From contig JASANG010000133.1 of assembly GCA_030248215.1 (NCBI GenBank), positions 1 through 64,000 of the forward strand: DNA of 64,000 nt. The letters run 5' to 3'. The DNA comes from Enoplolaimus lenunculus (taxonomy: Eukaryota > Nematoda > Enoplea > Enoplida > Thoracostomopsidae). Within the stretch, counting starts at the first letter, position 1. Each line of letters starts with the position of its first letter. The notes beneath the pieces were generated by a model that did not search any database, was not told where the DNA came from, and worked only from the letters and a program-made list of their open reading frames with translations. Below are positions 1 through 11,127 of this stretch, piece by piece. The position numbers were made by a program, and so were the translations under genes.

Positions 1-690
1 GAAAGTGGAATTTTGGAATTTCGTGATGTTCCGAATGTAGGAATGTCGGAGCTTGGGGTTTTGGGATTTCGGAATATGGTCGAAGGTGCGATTTTGGTTA
101 GAATTATTTTTCCTTGTTTTTTTATTTTTTATAAATTTTTTCTCTGACAGGATACATTTTTTCTTGTTCTTCACATAGAATATGGTCGAAGGTGGGATTT
201 TGAAATTTCGGGATATTGTGGAAAGCTTAATTTTGGGATTTCGGGATATTGTAGAATGTGGGATTTTGGGATTTTAGGATATGGTCGATGGTGAGATGTC
301 GAGATTTTGGGATATGGTGGGATGTGGGATTTTGGGATTTCGGGATATGGTCGAACGAGAGAACTTGGGATTTTGGGATTTGGGATATGGTTGAAGGTGG
401 GATTTTGGGATTTCGGAATATTGACGAAGGTGGGATTTTGAGATTTCCGGATACGATCCAATGTGGGAACGTAGGAACTTGCATGGCTTTTTGGGATTTC
501 GGCGTATGGTCGAAGGTGGGATGTCGAGATTTTGGGATATGGTGGAATGCGGGATTTTGGGATCTCGGGATATGGTCGAACGTGAGAATTTGAGATTTCG
601 GGATTTCGGGATATGGTCGGTGGGATTTTGAGATTTCGGAATATGGTTGAAGGTGGGATATTGGGTTTTCGGAATATGGTCGAAAAGTGG
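1..690. repeat. 33-bp minisatellite, GGGATTTTGGGATATGG type
   Basis: Tandem array of a degenerate unit of about 33 bp built from GGGATTTTGGGATTTCG and GGATATGGTCGAAGGT, with some units near 40 bp. An AT-rich non-repetitive stretch interrupts it at about 95-180. Because the units contain few stops, long reading frames appear on both strands, but their products are only low-complexity repeats. It runs off the left edge. Confidence 0.9.
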
Positions 691-747
691 GGTGTTCCTA
701 AAGCCTAGGTCTAAACCTAAGTCTAATCCTAAGCGTAAAGCCTAAGC
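691..747. repeat. degenerate TTAGGC telomere-like tract
   Basis: Short tract of imperfect CCTAAG/GCCTAA units (TTAGGC on the other strand), like the cores of the inverted-repeat elements elsewhere in the window. It joins the minisatellite directly to the tRNA-like repeat. It is too short and degenerate to be a chromosome end. Confidence 0.6.
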
Positions 748-985
748 TTAACCCTTTCTCACATGAATATTTTCTATTTCCCCTGAGACATACTTTTATG
801 CTAGGATTCGAACTCCAGTGACTGGAGTGGGAGGCGTATACCATCACCACTCAACTATATGAACTTGACGCTCGAGCCCGAGGGGGCTCTCACGTCTTGT
901 GGTGATTTAGTACTATGTATACCTGTTGCAATTGTTAAACAAGGTGCGATATATATTATTTACCGTTTATACACTGCGCTGAATT
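748..985 (-). repeat. tRNA-like dispersed element, copy 1
   Basis: On the minus strand this copy matches 62054-62324 (plus) nearly base for base. It ends in ATGTGAGAAAGGGTTA and contains a pol III-like A box (TTGAGTGGTGATGG) and B box (GAGTTCGAATCC) inside a tRNA-like segment. The match extends into the last few codons of the protein remnant at 967-2059, so that remnant and this repeat probably belong to one element. Only the end near 748 is recognisable here. Confidence 0.7.
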
Positions 986-2059
986 GCCTCTGATTGTAAG
1001 GTCCCTATGTCTTTGACTTCGTCTTCTGGTAAAATTTGCGTTGATATTACAGAACATCGTTCAGGAACATCTTCGTCGTATTGTGTTTGTCCAATGACTT
1101 TGGCCAAGCATCGGTGTCCTAAGTTGTCCTTTGTAATCACTGCGTCGCTATCTAGAATTGCTTCAATGTCTTTTATTTGTACATTGTTCCCAGGCTTTGA
1201 AGTATGTAGTAAAACACGATTGCGTAAACCGAGCAGGCTTACAAACACGTTGTTCCGAACCTTCTCCTATTGGTATCAACGGTGGATTAAATAGACTATC
1301 TGGTATAGACGATAATGCGACACCATCAACCCATACTTGGAGAGTGTAGAATTGTATTCCAGGTGTTTGTGATTCGATTGTTATCATTATTTTTTCTTGG
1401 TGCGTGCAGTTCGTTGGCATTTCAAATATCGGATGCAACTTATCACCATTTGCACCGTTCACTATTGTATGGACACCTATGTATTCTATGCTAACGGCAC
1501 CTTTGTTTCGGATCGTCAAATGAAACGTCAGGTCTTGGGATCCAGTTGCCGAGTTTCCAAAGACAATTGGTATATCGTACCCTTGATTTGATAATTGCGC
1601 ATGCATCCCAACAGCGATCGCTGTTGTGGAGGAGACCTTGGGAAACGTTAACACGGCGTTCAGATTCTTCAGTACTTTATGCTCATGGTACAATCCGTGC
1701 TCTGTTATCCACAGCTGAAACAGCAGTCTTCGTTCGTCGGTGACATTCAGGCGGAACTATTGGCTACTCGACATAAACCGATGTCGTTTCGAAACCAAGT
1801 GTAGCGAATCGTTGATCGGACATAAACATACCATACAAAAGTTTCTATAGGACGTGGCTTTGGACGGTGAAATAAAATCAGTGATCGTGCCTTCTACGTT
1901 ATTTGGATATCTCGGGGCGAATTTCACTAAGGTGGCCATTGGAATGTGGGCATTTACTCCATGCCAATTCTGGAAGCTTTTTCGTTGTTCTTCCGGTAGA
2001 ATATCCGTAAGGCATACTGTTGCTGCGAAATCTAGAATGTCCTTGGTGTGTGTTGCCAT
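967..2059 (-). pseudogene. unidentified protein remnant of a mobile element
   Basis: Minus-strand stretch that reads as protein through most of its length (roughly 350 residues) and looks broken, with about two interruptions. I do not recognise the family. The product is mostly hydrophilic with beta-rich-looking stretches and no clear membrane segment, so it does not look like a classic envelope protein. Its end overlaps the tRNA-like repeat at 748-985, also seen at 62.05-62.32 kb. It lies just 3' of the Gypsy integrase on the same strand, so it could be a third ORF of that element, but it could equally be a separate element, possibly with a capsid-type protein. Confidence 0.5.
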
Positions 2060-2371
2060 GTTGTCATTTGCTATGAGTGGTTGAAGTGCGGTGTTGTGTA
2101 TATTATGTAATAGAATTGAATATAGTAAAGCGTCCTATTGGACATTATGTTATTGTTTGTATGTGTGGGCTGGGTGTGGATTGAAACGAGCTCGACGTTA
2201 GCGATTGACGATTCTTGACGAGGATTCTGAAATAAAATAAAATTAACATTATAATATTAACATTACTCTGAATCATTACTTATTTCTGCTTCTAAATTTG
2301 AATCTGCTTCGTGTACTACACGGCTATCACTCTTAGGAAGGGTATCTGCAATAGGAGTATAAGAGGATGAA

Positions 2372-3872
2372 TCATAAAAAGGCTTTTATACGATTCACAT
2401 GAACTTTCAATGGCTTAGGTTGCCTAGCTGTTAGTGACTTAATTACAACATTTGGATACTTAATTTCAATTACTTCAAAAAGAGCCTGCCACTGATAGGC
2501 AAGTTTATGGGTTTTTCCTTTCTTTGAAAAAGGGGTATGTAACAAAACTTTATCGCCAATTTTATAACTTGGATCAGCAGCTTTTTGGTCATATCTTTCC
2601 TTCATTAAATGTTGCGCTTTAGTTATGTTTTCTGCAGCTAACTGCCATGCATCATATAAAGCCAATCTAACATCTCTAGCATAGTCATCCTCATCAATGT
2701 AACCTCGGTTTGATACTGGCAAAGATATATCTATTGGTAGTCTAGGGTCTCTGCCATAAACCAAACTAAAAGGACTATATCCAGTGGTTTCGTTTACACT
2801 TATACGATAAGCCAAGCATGCGTATGGCACAAACTCATCCCAAGTTCGTTGAGCTGTATCCACATATTGGCTTATCATTTGCATGAATGTGGCATTAATT
2901 CGTTCAACAACTCCATTGGTTTGTGGACGGTATGGGGTAGTAAAAATTTTTCGAGTACCAGCAATTTTGGTAATTTCATCCAATAATTCACTTCTAAAAT
3001 TAGGAGCATTATCGCTTATTAATGCAAAAGGTGCAGAATGTCTACATACTATTTCCGTCATAAATAGTTTGGCTATAGTAAACGCTTTCTGATCTCGGGT
3101 ACAAATTGCTTCTGGATATTTAGTGAACCTGTCAACAAATATGATAACGTATTTGCTGCCATTGTATGATTCTGGTAAGGGTCCTAGTACATCTACATGA
3201 TAGGTGTGGTTTGGCTCGTTTGTAGGAATAGGAACTAACGGTGCATTAGGCCGATGTGGTCCATGCATGCGAGTACAGCAATCAACACATGATTTGCACC
3301 ATTTGACGACATCCTGATACATTCCTTCCCAATAATATTTTGGGAGTATCTTATGGTATGTTCTGGAGATTCCAGAATGCTGTCCTCCGACAACATCATC
3401 ATGATGTGCCGATAAAATTTCCTGCTTCATGTTTTCTGGTACGACCAACTGCTCCCAAGCTATCCGAGGTCCTGCACAAAGAGTAGGGTAATGGTGATAG
3501 CAAATTATTATGCGAGAAAAATCTTGGCCTCGAAAGTGTTAAATAACGAGCCGTCTTTTCGTCATCAGGTAATTTACCTTGCAATAGATATTGTAATATT
3601 GTGCTAATATATGAATCCTTTGCCTGCATTTCAGCAAACCGCTCATATCTATCTGAGTTAACCTTATCCTGTTCTTGACTCCTTGATTGTGTTTCTGCTA
3701 AAGTATTAGAAGGTGTTGTTGATGGTTTTCCAATTGCGTAAGCGAAATGAATATTTTCGATTTCGGTATCACTATGACTGTCAACATTAACACCATTTTC
3801 AAGTCTAGACAACGCATCTACATGACTAATGCGTTTTCCAGGTTTATGCTCAATGGTGAAATCATATTCCAT
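2372..3872 (-). pseudogene. Gypsy pol part: RNase H end and integrase
   Basis: Integrase-bearing end of pol. The zinc-binding HHCC region (HHDD... then CKSCVDC), the catalytic Asp-Asp-Glu core (YHVDVLGPLP, ISDNAPNF, NGVVERINA) and a chromoviral-like C-terminal region ending in VHVNRIKAF are visible. The upstream part carries the end of an RNase H domain (EHKPGKRISHVDALSR). Fossil part of the Gypsy element; integrase would insert the cDNA copy into host DNA. Confidence 0.93.
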
Positions 3873-4036
3873 TAGAGTAAGCGCCCAACGTTGTCAACCT
3901 ACCTGAACTATTTTTGTTAGTTAAAATCCATTTTAAGGCAGAATGATCAGTTATAAGTTTAAATTTTTGCCCCTATAAATAATTTCGAAAATGTTTCACA
4001 AAATACACGACACCTAAGGCTTCTAATTCAGTTATA

Positions 4037-5446
4037 CTATAATTTCCTTTCGGCTTTTTGTAATGTTCTATTTTCGAAAGCTATTGGGTTTATCTTACCA
4101 TCATGTTCTGGCGAGAGTACCCCAACTATGCAAGTACCAGTTGCATCTGTTTCAAGTATATAAGGAAGGTTTTGATTAGCTATGACAAGCACTGGAGGTG
4201 ATGTTAGCTTGGTTCTTAAAGTTTCAAATACTTGCTGACAGTTTGTATTCCAATCAAAAGCATTATTTTTCTTAAGTAATTTATGAAGCGGACTAGCAAT
4301 GTTTTCAAAGTCCTTAATGAAACGCCTGTAGTAACCCACCAAACCTAAAAAACCTCGTAGACTACGTAAATCTGTCGGTATGGGAAAATTCTGTACTTGT
4401 ATTGTCTTTTTAGGGTCTGGCCGTAAACCAGTACTCGATATTATATGCCCCAAATACTCGACTTCGTGTACTGCAAAACAGCATTTTTCCGGTTTTAATT
4501 TTAATTCTACTTCGCGCAAACGTTGTAACACTTGACGGAGACGCTCTAAATGCTGAATGAATGTTTCTGAAAATACCAAAATGTCATCAATGTAGACAGT
4601 ACAGACTCGACCTTGCAGTCCACGCAATGTAGCCTCTAATAATCGCTGAAACGTCGCGGGGGCATTGCAGAGCCCAAACGGCATAGTTTTGTATAGAAAC
4701 AGACCCATTGGTGTGACAAAGGCGGTCTTTTCAATGGAAGATTCCTCCATTGGTACTTGGTAATACCCTGATACTAAATCACCTACGCTAAAATATTTCG
4801 CTTTTCCAATTGTATCCAACAAATCATTTATGTTTGGTAATGGGTAACAATCTTTGACTGTATGTTGATTTAGCCTTCTATAATCTACACATATTCGAAG
4901 CGATTTTCCATCTTTCTTTCGTAAAACAACGATTGGACTTGCCCAAGGACTAACCGACGGTTCAATGATGTTCATGTCTAACATCTTATTAATTTCTTTT
5001 TCAACCGGTTCCTTCAATTTTAGAGGAACTCGGTATGGTCGTTGATTAATTGGATGTGTGTCCAAAGTTTCAATCTTATGACTTACAGCTGTTACTTTTC
5101 CCAAATCATATTCGCTTTTTAAGAAAACATCGGAAAACTCTTCCAAAAGTTTTTGCAACTGTTTTAACTCTTCTATTGAGAGCTGGTCACCAAAGTTTGC
5201 CTGCTGCAAAAAAGTGAGTTTGGCTTCTTTAGCATTGTATCCTGTTGCATTAACAATAAATCTTTTATCCAATGCTTCTAATTGTCCTAATGTAAGATTC
5301 TTATAAAGTTTCTCCGGATATCTACATGGGTTAACTATGCGTACCGGTATGTGTATGGATGATTGATTAGACAATAGTAACGGTGCTACAAGTAAGTTGT
5401 ATTCTGTATGTAGCATAATGTGCGGCTCAAATAGAACATGCTCCAC
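4037..5446 (-). pseudogene. Gypsy pol part: reverse transcriptase and RNase H start
   Basis: Reverse transcriptase of Ty3/Gypsy type with all landmark motifs: primer-grip region (RPYRVPLK), LRICVDYRRLN, TMPFGLCNAPATFQR, the catalytic YIDDILVFS and the YLGHIIS/GLRPDPKK thumb region, followed by the start of RNase H (LETDATGTCIVGVLS). This is the longest uninterrupted coding part of the element, and the best sequence for placing it in a Gypsy lineage. Confidence 0.96.
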
Positions 5447-5714
5447 ATTTGCTGTTAATCCATCTGTACTGCATGGTATTATTATTTCCGTCTGTGGGGG
5501 GTATTGTTATACTCTCAGGCAATGAGACTTTTTGCCTGCTTTTTTTCCAAATTAAATTTTGTTTCCCTCTATGAAAGCTTCACTTTTTGCATAGTTTATT
5601 GTTATGGTACCCAAGTGCCGTAAAATATCTATGCCTAATACGACTGGATACAAGCTATCCTTCACTATATAAGCATGAAAGAATAGGATTGCTGACCCTA
5701 TTTGAAACTAAACC

Positions 5715-6089
5715 TTAACTGCCCCCGATATCTGTAGTAAATGACCCGTTACCCCTCGAATATCGAGCCAGGGGGCTAGTTATATTTTGATTGTGGTCAA
5801 TTTCCAATTCGGTAACCGCTTTTTCTGTAATCAAAGTGATTGCACTGCCTGTGTCCAATAATGCCTTTATAGGTTTATTTTCAACTAAAACCGATAGCTC
5901 AGATACATTGGGTTCTCCTGCAATACTAACCATGCAGCTAGGTTTAGGTCTATCTAATGTTTTAGTTACCTTACGTGGTGTATCATATCTAGGTCGATCG
6001 CGTTTTGTGTGTTGTAGTAATCGTGAACTTGGAGTTACTACCAGGTTGGCTTTGTTGTTCCTATTATGTTTTGGTGTTTTGGGAGGCAA
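5715..6089 (-). pseudogene. Gypsy aspartic protease part
   Basis: Retropepsin-like part with a basic linker followed by the active-site region ALLDTGSAITLI and a hydrophobic strand, as expected just upstream of reverse transcriptase. Its role would be to cut the gag-pol polyprotein. Part of the broken Gypsy element. Confidence 0.85.
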
Positions 6090-6435
6090 AGTGGCTTCTA
6101 TTGGATTTCAAACGGTAACTGCTGCTGCAGCACCGGATAATAAATTGAAACATGTAGGTTGTACTGAAGTATTTTGTTCATTAGGCATACGTCCTGTCAG
6201 GTTATTTTCTCCTGTTGTCTCGCTTTTTCCTGGAGCCTTAAAACTGCTCAGAAAATTGGAGAATCTTGTCTCTAATATAGGCATTGGGGTTGGTACTCTT
6301 GGTGGACGAACTCGGACAGGCACTATAGATGAAGTAAGGCTTGATGGACAATTTATTCCTGCTGTCTTGTGAGATATCTCTTCAGCGCTTACGATACTTA
6401 GCGAGGGTGCGGTAAATTTTTGTAACTCATCTGGT

Positions 6436-7110
6436 TCAATCTCCTGCGAATATATCTAAACTACTTTTATTCCTCTTGCAACAAAATTCACAATATTCCT
6501 TTTTATCCCAAATACGTTTAACAACCCACCAAATATCGTCACGTCTCTTAAAACATGTGGTTACCAATATTACAATTAACGCACAGATTAATGCAATGAT
6601 TATATGCATTAACGACGAATGTTGCACGGTCACGAGTAGTAAAGTGTGGTCGATTTGGCTACGGGTTAATTCCCGACTAAGATTAGTGTGATACTCGGCA
6701 TCAAGCATATCGATCCAATGTGGAGAAGGGAGTCCCGAAAAGTTTAAACTTGGAGTGGGAATTTTACTAATGTTGAAAGTAAAATGTTGTATATCACGTA
6801 CTGTGGTCGTGATTATCCTATCACCAACAGTTATTAAAGAAAATTTCTCATGGGGGAAGAAATAAACTCCATAGGGCGGTATCGCGGGTCTCTCGCTCCT
6901 TGATAAAAATTGGACTTCTCGGTTAGTAGTGACTTTTGCAAATCTATCACTCGTACGGACCATTACACCAACTCGAGTAGTATCTAAGATGGTACCTTGC
7001 CGAAATTGTGTAACCTGCACTTTGCATGATTTACTCCATTGTTCAAATCTCGCGATTGCCGTTAGGCATTCATTAGCTTCTGAACGAGGTAACTTTATCG
7101 AAGGCGACAA
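6436..7110 (-). pseudogene. envelope-like membrane ORF inside the Gypsy element
   Basis: About 224 residues with a long extracellular-looking part and one strong membrane helix near the C-terminus (IIIALICALIVILVTT) followed by a basic tail (CFKRRDD), the layout of a viral membrane-fusion or envelope subunit. No cleavage site or fusion peptide is obvious, and the family is not certain. It lies between gag and protease, whereas Gypsy-type envelope ORFs normally follow integrase, so it may be a fragment of another element inserted here or the result of rearrangement. Fossil. Confidence 0.6.
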
Positions 7111-7193
7111 ATTTTTGACAACATAATCGTCTAATATCTCTGTATGTGCAAAATGTTCGATTTGATATTCTGATTTATCTGATTTATGCGAGG

Positions 7194-8875
7194 TTAACTT
7201 TGATCTGCAAGCCTCTTTCGAAACCCAGTGTAGTTTTCTTTGCTTGCCGTTATATTATAAAACTGAATACTTTTAGGAGCTACAGATTCTTGAGGAACTG
7301 CAATATTAAAAGTTATCTTGTGTATATCTGGTTGTGAGCAATATCGCTTCGTAATTTTTGCTACACTTAATTCCTTTTCTTTAATATCGTCTATTGTTTG
7401 AGAATTATCACCACCACTAATTCCGATCTCCGACGTAATTGAATTTTGATTTTTGGGAAAGTAATTTAAATTACAATCATTCAAATTGCTTCCTGTAGTC
7501 AACGATTCACTCCGATTTTCTTTCATGGTTTGGCCTATCTGTTTTTCCTTAGTTTCACCAATTACTACCATTCCCACACAAGTTGCAACTTCAGGATAAA
7601 TTTTCTCGACCAACATTGCTTTCTGTTTTAGTAATACTTCTTTTTCCTTGCTTACTTGGTCAAATTTCTTCTTAGTTTCTTCTAATTCGTTCTGAATTTT
7701 TCGCAACGTAGTTCCATCTGATGTTTTTCTAATAACTGCTGCGACTTCTGCCGCAGCATTACTTATGTTGCGTGTTAGTGTATTTTGTTGGGGTGCGGAG
7801 CTAGAATAATACTGTGTTTGTCGTGGGTTCCATGTCTGAGTTTGTTGTCTAGTATTATAAGATGATCTGAACCCAGTTCTTGCTGAAGTGTATGAATTTT
7901 TACCGCTATCTAATGGTACATGTCTTGCTATCTGACATCCTGCGGCAGTATGGTCAATCTTGCCACATGTATAACATCTTGGCGAGTTTGTGGTAGTTCT
8001 AGGATTATTAATAATGCGCCTATTATATGCCTGTTGACTAGGCGGGTTTGTTTGTCTGTAATTAAAATGTGTATTTCCCCGTATTTTGTTATGATTTCTC
8101 TCCATCATCTGAATCTTATCTTGCACTCGGTTTACAGAGTTTATTAAACCCTGTTGTGTGCGAATCAAGTGTTCCATGGAACGCTCCATGCGTTTATTAT
8201 TGGTCTGTCTTTGTTGCCTAGTATTAGTTGGTATTGTACTAACAATATTTTGTGGTGGTGGCAGATAATTTGTATCCCCAGGGTACCTTGAGTTTTCGGA
8301 TAAATTATTGCCTGCATATCTAAACGCATGGCAATATCATCTGCTTGTTGCAATGTATGTATGGGCATTTCCTTAAATACTTGAGCCTTAATTTCAGAAG
8401 AGCGAATTCCCGAAAAGAATTTCCCAATAATAAAATGGCGGATCGTTTCCTCTGACTCGCCTGCATAGGCTCGTCGACACGCTCTTTTAATAACTTTTAA
8501 ATAAGAATATAACGATTCGCCTTCCATTTGTTCGCGGCCTTGTAAGGCAGCTTCATGATAAGCTGCTAACTCCGGGGAGGCTAGCTTACGCTCTAATGCA
8601 GTGCAAATTGATATAAAACTGCGTTTATCCTCAGTAGCTAGCCCATCGTATATATCCTTTGCAATATCTCTAAGATATGCAGGTAATACCCGCAATTTCA
8701 TCTCATCATCTATCAGTTTTGTCGCGCAAATTAAATTAAAATTTTCTAACCATGTGTTAAAATCAGGGACCGTTAAGCCTCCGTGAAACGGATGTATTAC
8801 CAGATCGGTATCAGTAGTACCAGTTACCCTAGTTTGGGCAAGTGCAGAATTCATATGAGCCATAGTATGTGACAT
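7194..8875 (-). pseudogene. Gypsy gag, capsid and nucleocapsid parts
   Basis: Gag region of the element. The first part has the helical retrotransposon-gag look (HPFHGG... DFNTWLENF, ATKLIDDEMKLRVLPAYL) and the later part has a single CCHC zinc knuckle (CYTCGKIDHTAAGC) followed by a glutamine- and asparagine-rich, then coiled-coil-like stretch. It lies at the 5' end of the element next to the LTR edge. Broken, like the rest. Confidence 0.9.
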
Positions 8876-9135
8876 CCTGTTGAAGTTGATCCATGTTTCT
8901 AAGTTCGTATCTATGCTGTCTACGTGTTCTTACACCTTACTTGCAGATTCTTCCAGAATTGGACTTAGCGATCTGACTCTTTTCATAAAAATTAACAAGC
9001 GTTTTTAACCTCAATCTCCGATTTCGAACTAAATTAAAATAACTCCGACTTTGAAACCTGCTACCACCGCTGAGAAAAATTTGAAAGTCAAATTTTTCCA
9101 AAATTTTTGATTCAAGTCTCAGTGGGACCTCCAAA

Positions 9136-9600
9136 TGTTACGATTCATATACAGGGACTATGAAATTTTTAGTGATTTTTAGACTCCTCAGTTCACTCAC
9201 TAAAATTATCATGCAATATGTCGTAAAGCGCCCATTAGGCAAACGAGACTGACACATTGGTCATTATTCCTATAGCCCGACCTGACTTACAGTTCAGATG
9301 ATTCACACGATAATGGAGTTCGATCCACAATTGGACGTAATATTTGTATCACTACTTGACCAACTGTATGCTATTGTAAATAATAACGCTCCAATTCTAT
9401 AATGGACAAAAGAAATTTCAAGTCAAAGATTAACAAACTTGCACACACTAAAAACTGCCCAATAAAACTGTTCGAAAATGACTTAAAACAACCACGCCTC
9501 GAAATCCAACTGCCCTTTTTAATTGAAAATTGTTCTTTTATAGTGCAAAATTTCTAGTTTCCAAGCCTAATTGATAGGCTCATTAGATCTCTAAGATAAT
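9136..9600 (-). repeat. candidate 5' LTR of the Gypsy element, outer end unresolved
   Basis: On the minus strand, the sequence CGTAACA ends at 9136 and is followed after two bases by TGGAGGTCCCACTGAGAC, which looks like a tRNA primer-binding site (it starts TGG and extends into a T-arm-like GACTTGAATC). This fits the 3' edge of a 5' LTR. The outer boundary is a guess, since no second LTR copy was found to define it. Confidence 0.5.
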
Positions 9601-10914
9601 AAAATTTTAAATTTTGCCTTTTAAACTTTTTAGGCAATTAAATTTTAACATATTTTCCCGCTTCAATGAAGAAAAGCCAAAAATCAGTTTTAATGTTTTT
9701 CTCAGTACTGAAAAAGTACACTTTAGCTACCATTATAACACTCTACAATTATCAACATATTTTTAATTTTTAGGTCTACACCATCAATACTATTTGAAAT
9801 TGTTAACCATTAACATTGCTGGAATTTTTGTTAAAATACTCTTTAAAATGCTAATGAGGATAATCAATATCAAAAAGTGCAAGGACTGCAATTTAAAAAT
9901 TAAACAGTTTATGCTGGCTTTAATGTTTTCCAACTTAGTTTATTAACACTTTTTCAACTTACTATTATTCATCAACAACTTATGTTCGGATATAAAAAAA
10001 TTATTAACGCCAATTACAGTACGTCTAGAATTATCAGAAGTTTACGGCTAGCGAAATATTTGGGGGTAACTGAAAATATACAAATTTTTATCACTGCGAG
10101 GGGTTTTAAACCTAGATAAAAGCAATTAGCAGAAATGGTGGCAATAGGAAGAGAAAGTGCAGCAGTCAAATTAACCAAGGAACCGACAGTGTATACCAAA
10201 CATGATTGTGTAAACCTGTTCCACTTCAGTGCATTTATAATTGAAGTGAATATACAGCCTTCTGGAAAAACGAAATAAATATTTCTATGAAACACGGTGA
10301 ATCTACGCAAAATTACAAAATTAACTGTGCAGCATTTTTTTGTAAATGCAACTTAGACTTTAGGCTGTTGGCAAACAATTAAGTAGAAATCAACAAAATA
10401 TGCAGTTTTTGCCACTACCGACACTGCGAAAAAGATTTGATTAAAAACAATTGTTACGTTATTATTGCACTAATGCTAAACGAAAATTCGAAATTTGCGA
10501 ACAATATACATAGTTATCTTTAGTTTGAAATTTAGGCCGAAAGTTTAAGTTGTTAACTGTAACTGTATCAAATAAATTGAAGAAATTTAGACGTAAGTTT
10601 CTGCAAAAAAACAAACTGGGTGGTCCGCAACACTATTATTATATAATTGAATATCGTTAGCAACTTTTTAATTAAACAAAACCAGTGTCTTAACACGACA
10701 AAATGTTAATTTCTATTTTAGAGCCTCATTTTTGGCGTTAATTTTCGTTTTTTATCCATTTAAACATTAAAATTAACCTTTGCAACGCAAATGCATCTCA
10801 AGAAGATGGTAGCCAACGCTTTAGTCTCTCTGTACGTTGAAAACGAAAGAGCATCATGTTCGTTCAACATGAATATGTTTGAATTGCTGATAACTGCACA
10901 ACGTTTTGCTCTTA
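9601..10914. other. AT-rich non-coding stretch
   Basis: No gene, RNA or clear repeat recognised. A 98-codon minus-strand frame at 10014-10310 has hydrophobic stretches but no family resemblance and no exon-like borders; it was not called. Confidence 0.5.
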
Positions 10915-11127
10915 ATGCATTTCAACTCAACATTTCTATTTAAATATATTTCTGTATTGCTAATATTAAAGACATGTACGTCTGAGCAGAGTAACTGCGT
11001 TGACTGCATACTGCAATTTTATCTCGATCAAATGCATAGTGGTGTTTGTACGCGATGGGGTTCTTTGCGCTGCTTGATTTTAGACATTTACTTGGTCGTT
11101 TGCTTACTTCCGTGCTACTGGTGTTAA
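10915..11127 (+). CDS. possible small secreted cysteine-rich protein
   Basis: ATG-started 70-residue frame. It begins with a plausible signal peptide (hydrophobic core YISVLLILKT, cut likely near CTS/EQ), then a short region with seven cysteines (spaced as NCVDC, GVC, LRC, VVC, PC and a final C). The second half is hydrophobic. No homologue comes to mind and no intron signals support it, so it may be chance. If real, it would be a secreted or membrane-tethered small peptide. Confidence 0.25.
   Translation: MHFNSTFLFKYISVLLILKTCTSEQSNCVDCILQFYLDQMHSGVCTRWGSLRCLILDIYLVVCLLPCYWC

Larger units (their letters stand above)
2372..9136 (-). mobile_element. Ty3/Gypsy-type LTR retroelement, broken
   Basis: Internal region of a Metaviridae-type element read on the minus strand. 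Order from its 5' end: LTR edge and primer-binding-like site, gag with a zinc knuckle, a membrane-spanning envelope-like ORF, aspartic protease, reverse transcriptase, RNase H, integrase. The protease-RT-RNase H-integrase order is that of Ty3/Gypsy. It is broken, with roughly five to eight interruptions, but the parts are long and well conserved, suggesting moderate rather than great age. No matching second LTR was found 3' of integrase, and the 2060-2371 stretch holds no recognised feature. Confidence 0.95.

Noticed and set aside
171-593. Overlapping long frames on both strands (Pro/Ile/Tyr-rich or Trp/Phe/Gly-rich)
   Set aside because: They are translations of the minisatellite and have no non-repetitive content.
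2056-2180. Search for a second LTR (a GTAAAGCG-type match to about 9220)
   Set aside because: The match is about 20 bp and imperfect; it does not define an LTR.
10014-10310. 98-codon minus-strand frame with hydrophobic stretches, considered as a receptor piece or channel helix 2
   Set aside because: No GxS filter, no family motif and no splice signals; composition is that of AT-rich background.
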